From the NCBI GenBank assembly GCA_002412555.1, contig DHVH01000256.1, positions 1 through 6,814 of the forward strand: a stretch of DNA of 6,814 nucleotides, in the 5' to 3' direction. A program made the position numbers and the translations under genes. The notes beneath the pieces were generated by a model that saw only the letters and a list, made by a program, of their open reading frames with translations, was not told the origin of the DNA and ran no database searches. This document shows positions 5,423 through 6,814 of this stretch, one piece after another. Source of the DNA: Marinilabiliaceae bacterium UBA5213. GTDB taxonomy: Bacteria; Bacteroidota; Bacteroidia; Bacteroidales; Marinilabiliaceae. How positions within the stretch are numbered: the first letter of the stretch is position 1; the number at the start of each line of letters is the position of its first letter.

Positions 5423-6649
5423 TTAAAAGGCTGCCAGTAATAAGCCGATGTCTTTAAACGGCATGCCAAAATGGTTGCCAATATAGTTATTGGTAAGGAT
5501 GCCTTTGTAAATATAGGTGCCGTTGCTAATGCCCATGTCTTCCTTGATGAGTTGATGAATACCTCCGGCTTCGGCCATGCGCAAAATCACTGGTGAAAAA
5601 ATATTACTCAATGCAATAGAAGCTGTTCGGGCCACCCGGGAGGCCACATTGGGTACCGAATAATGAACCACCCCCCTGCTGTTTTTAAAGGGATGCTCCG
5701 GGTTATAGGTCGATTGACTGGTCTCAAAACAACCTCCGTTACCCACACTTAAATCCACAATCACAGATCCCGGCTTCATTTGATCGACCTGATCACTGGT
5801 GATATAAAATCCCGGGTTACTGTCGAAATACCGCAGACTGGCCACGACTGCATCGGCCGATTTTAAAGCCTTGGTCAACACACGTGGATGCAAAATGGAG
5901 GTGAAAAGCCGCTGCCCCACATTCCTTTCCAGATCTTTCAGATTTTTGTATGAATTGTCAAAGACTTTTACCTGACAGCCCAATCCCAGCGCCGCCCGAG
6001 TGGCAAATTCGCCGGCGGTTCCTGCGCCAATAATAACGACTTCTGCCGGAGAAACACCCGTTATGCCTCCCAAAAGAACGCCTTTGCCACCGTGTGCCTT
6101 GCTCAGATATTCCGATGCAATGGTGATGGCTGCATAGCCTTCAATTTCGCTCATGCTGCGGATAACCGGATAACAGCCTGCCTCATCTCTCAGAAATTCA
6201 TAGGCTATGGCGTTGATGCGCTTGTTCATCATTTCGGTGATGCGCTCCCTGTTTTGTCCCGGTAAATGCAGAAAAGACAACAATAATTGGTTGGGCGACA
6301 TCAGCGCAATTTCATCACTATCGGGAGGAGATATTTTGAGGATGATTTCACTTTTATAAACCTCGTTTTTGCTTTTGGTGATGGTGGCCCCTGCCTCCGA
6401 AAAATCCTTATCAAAGTAATTGGCAGCATTGCCTGCCCCACTTTCCATTATCACCTTGTGACCATTGTCAACGAGCAACTCTACACCCTGCGGCGTAAGC
6501 GCCACACGATTTTCTGATTGTCCGGATTCAGCAGGTAGTCCTACGGTCAAAGAGCGTTGTCTTCTGCCGGTCTCCAGCATTTCTTCCCGGGGAATCAACT
6601 GCGTTTGCCGGATGGCAAAATAGGATGCCCGTTTTTCAATGTCGGCCAT
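5423..6649 (-). CDS. ald: Alanine dehydrogenase / NAD(P) transhydrogenase-alpha family protein, catalytic Asp replaced
   Basis: Alanine dehydrogenase interconverts L-alanine with pyruvate plus ammonia using NAD. The 408 residues comprise an N-terminal extension of about 33 residues and an AlaDh/PNT N-domain starting LTVGLPAE, with ENRVALTP (46-53). The Rossmann domain has GAGTAG at 208-213 and Asp231 at the end of the second strand, suggesting NAD preference. The substrate residues of characterised enzymes appear as R48, K105 (ILKIS) and H128 (FLHLP). However, the catalytic Asp of the usual IDQGG motif (Asp270 in Mycobacterium tuberculosis Ald) is Gly303 here, in VDLSVGNGGCFETS. Activity as a standard alanine dehydrogenase is therefore uncertain. 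The 408-residue length and the extension fit the Bacteroidota form. There is no Shine-Dalgarno. A candidate promoter lies in the 70-bp gap to the tsaE-like 3' end. Confidence 0.87.
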   Translation of the reverse strand: MADIEKRASYFAIRQTQLIPREEMLETGRRQRSLTVGLPAESGQSENRVALTPQGVELLVDNGHKVIMESGAGNAANYFDKDFSEAGATITKSKNEVYKSEIILKISPPDSDEIALMSPNQLLLSFLHLPGQNRERITEMMNKRINAIAYEFLRDEAGCYPVIRSMSEIEGYAAITIASEYLSKAHGGKGVLLGGITGVSPAEVVIIGAGTAGEFATRAALGLGCQVKVFDNSYKNLKDLERNVGQRLFTSILHPRVLTKALKSADAVVASLRYFDSNPGFYITSDQVDQMKPGSVIVDLSVGNGGCFETSQSTYNPEHPFKNSRGVVHYSVPNVASRVARTASIALSNIFSPVILRMAEAGGIHQLIKEDMGISNGTYIYKGILTNNYIGNHFGMPFKDIGLLLAAF

Positions 6650-6704
6650 AGTTGTAAACGTTCAATTGTAGATTATTCGTTGCGGATTTCATTTTTTCAA
6701 CTAT

Positions 6705-6734
6705 CGAAGATACGAAATATTATATTAATTCGAA
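6705..6734 (-). promoter_or_regulatory. Candidate Bacteroidota promoter for ald
   Basis: Read on the minus strand, TATCTTCG (6712-6705) matches the -7 consensus TAnnTTTG with one mismatch. TTCG (6734-6731) stands 18 bp upstream as a possible -33 element related to TTTG. The -33 half lies inside the last codons of the upstream tsaE-like gene. A start near 6700 would give a leader of about 50 nt. Both halves are imperfect, so read-through from the upstream gene remains possible. Confidence 0.35.
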
Positions 6735-6814
6735 CTTAATTGACCGGGAACCATCTGGCAGTTCTTCCATGCTTACGTTGATCCGGTTTTCAGGCAGAAA
6801 TGCTTCTGCTTTTG
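6720..6814 (-). CDS. tsaE: C-terminal end of a probable TsaE (tRNA t6A37 biosynthesis ATPase), cut by the window edge
   Basis: A minus-strand frame is open from the window edge to TAA at 6722-6720, giving 30 codons. It reads KAEAFLPENRINVSMEELPD, then GSRSIKFELI. The pattern 'lP ... v.ie...dGsR.I.f' is how Bacteroidota TsaE proteins end. TsaE is the P-loop ATPase partner of TsaB/TsaD in making N6-threonylcarbamoyladenosine at tRNA position 37. In Bacteroidota tsaE often sits directly upstream of the alanine dehydrogenase gene, as here, and that neighbour supports the call. No Walker motif is inside the window, so the call rests on a short tail plus context. Confidence 0.6.
   Translation of the reverse strand, partial: KAEAFLPENRINVSMEELPDGSRSIKFELI

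Noticed and set aside
6287..6739. Plus-strand open frames opposite the 5' part of ald and its leader
   Set aside because: Their products show no recognisable motif or good start signal and lie antisense to a well-supported gene, so they read as shadows.
1..6814. Mobile element, CRISPR array, tRNA/rRNA or phage genes
   Set aside because: No transposase, integrase, terminal repeats, spaced direct repeats or tRNA-like cloverleaf were seen; the genes are uniformly housekeeping in type.

Overview
The window looks like chromosomal housekeeping DNA of a Bacteroidota bacterium, probably order Bacteroidales/Marinilabiliales. The reasons are a GldH-type lipoprotein, a TrmB with the FPDPQ-type motif, a 408-residue alanine dehydrogenase with an N-terminal extension, mostly absent Shine-Dalgarno sequences, and -7 boxes of the TAnnTTTG type. 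The order-level placement is an inference from protein flavour and gene order, not from a database search.

Layout, left to right. (1) Bases 1-2731, plus strand: the 3' part of holB (clamp-loader delta'), then ricT (PSP1/YaaT family) and gldH. Two small stem-loops lie between holB and ricT, and only 21 bp separate ricT from gldH. (2) Bases 2732-2823: a 92-bp spacer with a perfect 10-bp inverted repeat that starts on the last base of the gldH stop codon. It is followed by a strong ribosome binding site that sets a TTG start for trmB. (3) Bases 2824-3946: trmB overlaps by about 40 bp with an alkyltransferase-like gene whose product lacks the acceptor cysteine of MGMT. (4) Bases 3996-5410: a -7 box, then an Mrp/ApbC P-loop ATPase gene and a short NfuA-type Fe-S carrier gene. 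(5) Minus strand, 5423-6814: alanine dehydrogenase, convergent with the Nfu gene at only 12 bp. Upstream of it lie its own likely promoter and the last 30 codons of a gene whose product ends like TsaE.

Functional themes. The left block joins replication (HolB) to a probable Fe-S regulatory protein (RicT); holB and ricT are also neighbours in Bacillus. The middle block is tRNA and DNA alkylation biology (TrmB m7G46, ATL lesion sensing). The mrp-nfu pair is Fe-S cluster assembly and delivery. The right block is alanine/NAD metabolism beside the tRNA t6A machinery.

I do not see an undescribed multi-gene system, mobile element, CRISPR array or RNA gene. The points most worth a second look are residue-level departures from the textbook families: alanine dehydrogenase with Gly at the catalytic Asp position, Mrp without the cluster-bridging CxxC, and a PAHR-type MGMT homologue. 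The stem-forming spacer before trmB, with two mutually exclusive pairings, is the other. Some of these are probably lineage traits, not mutations.
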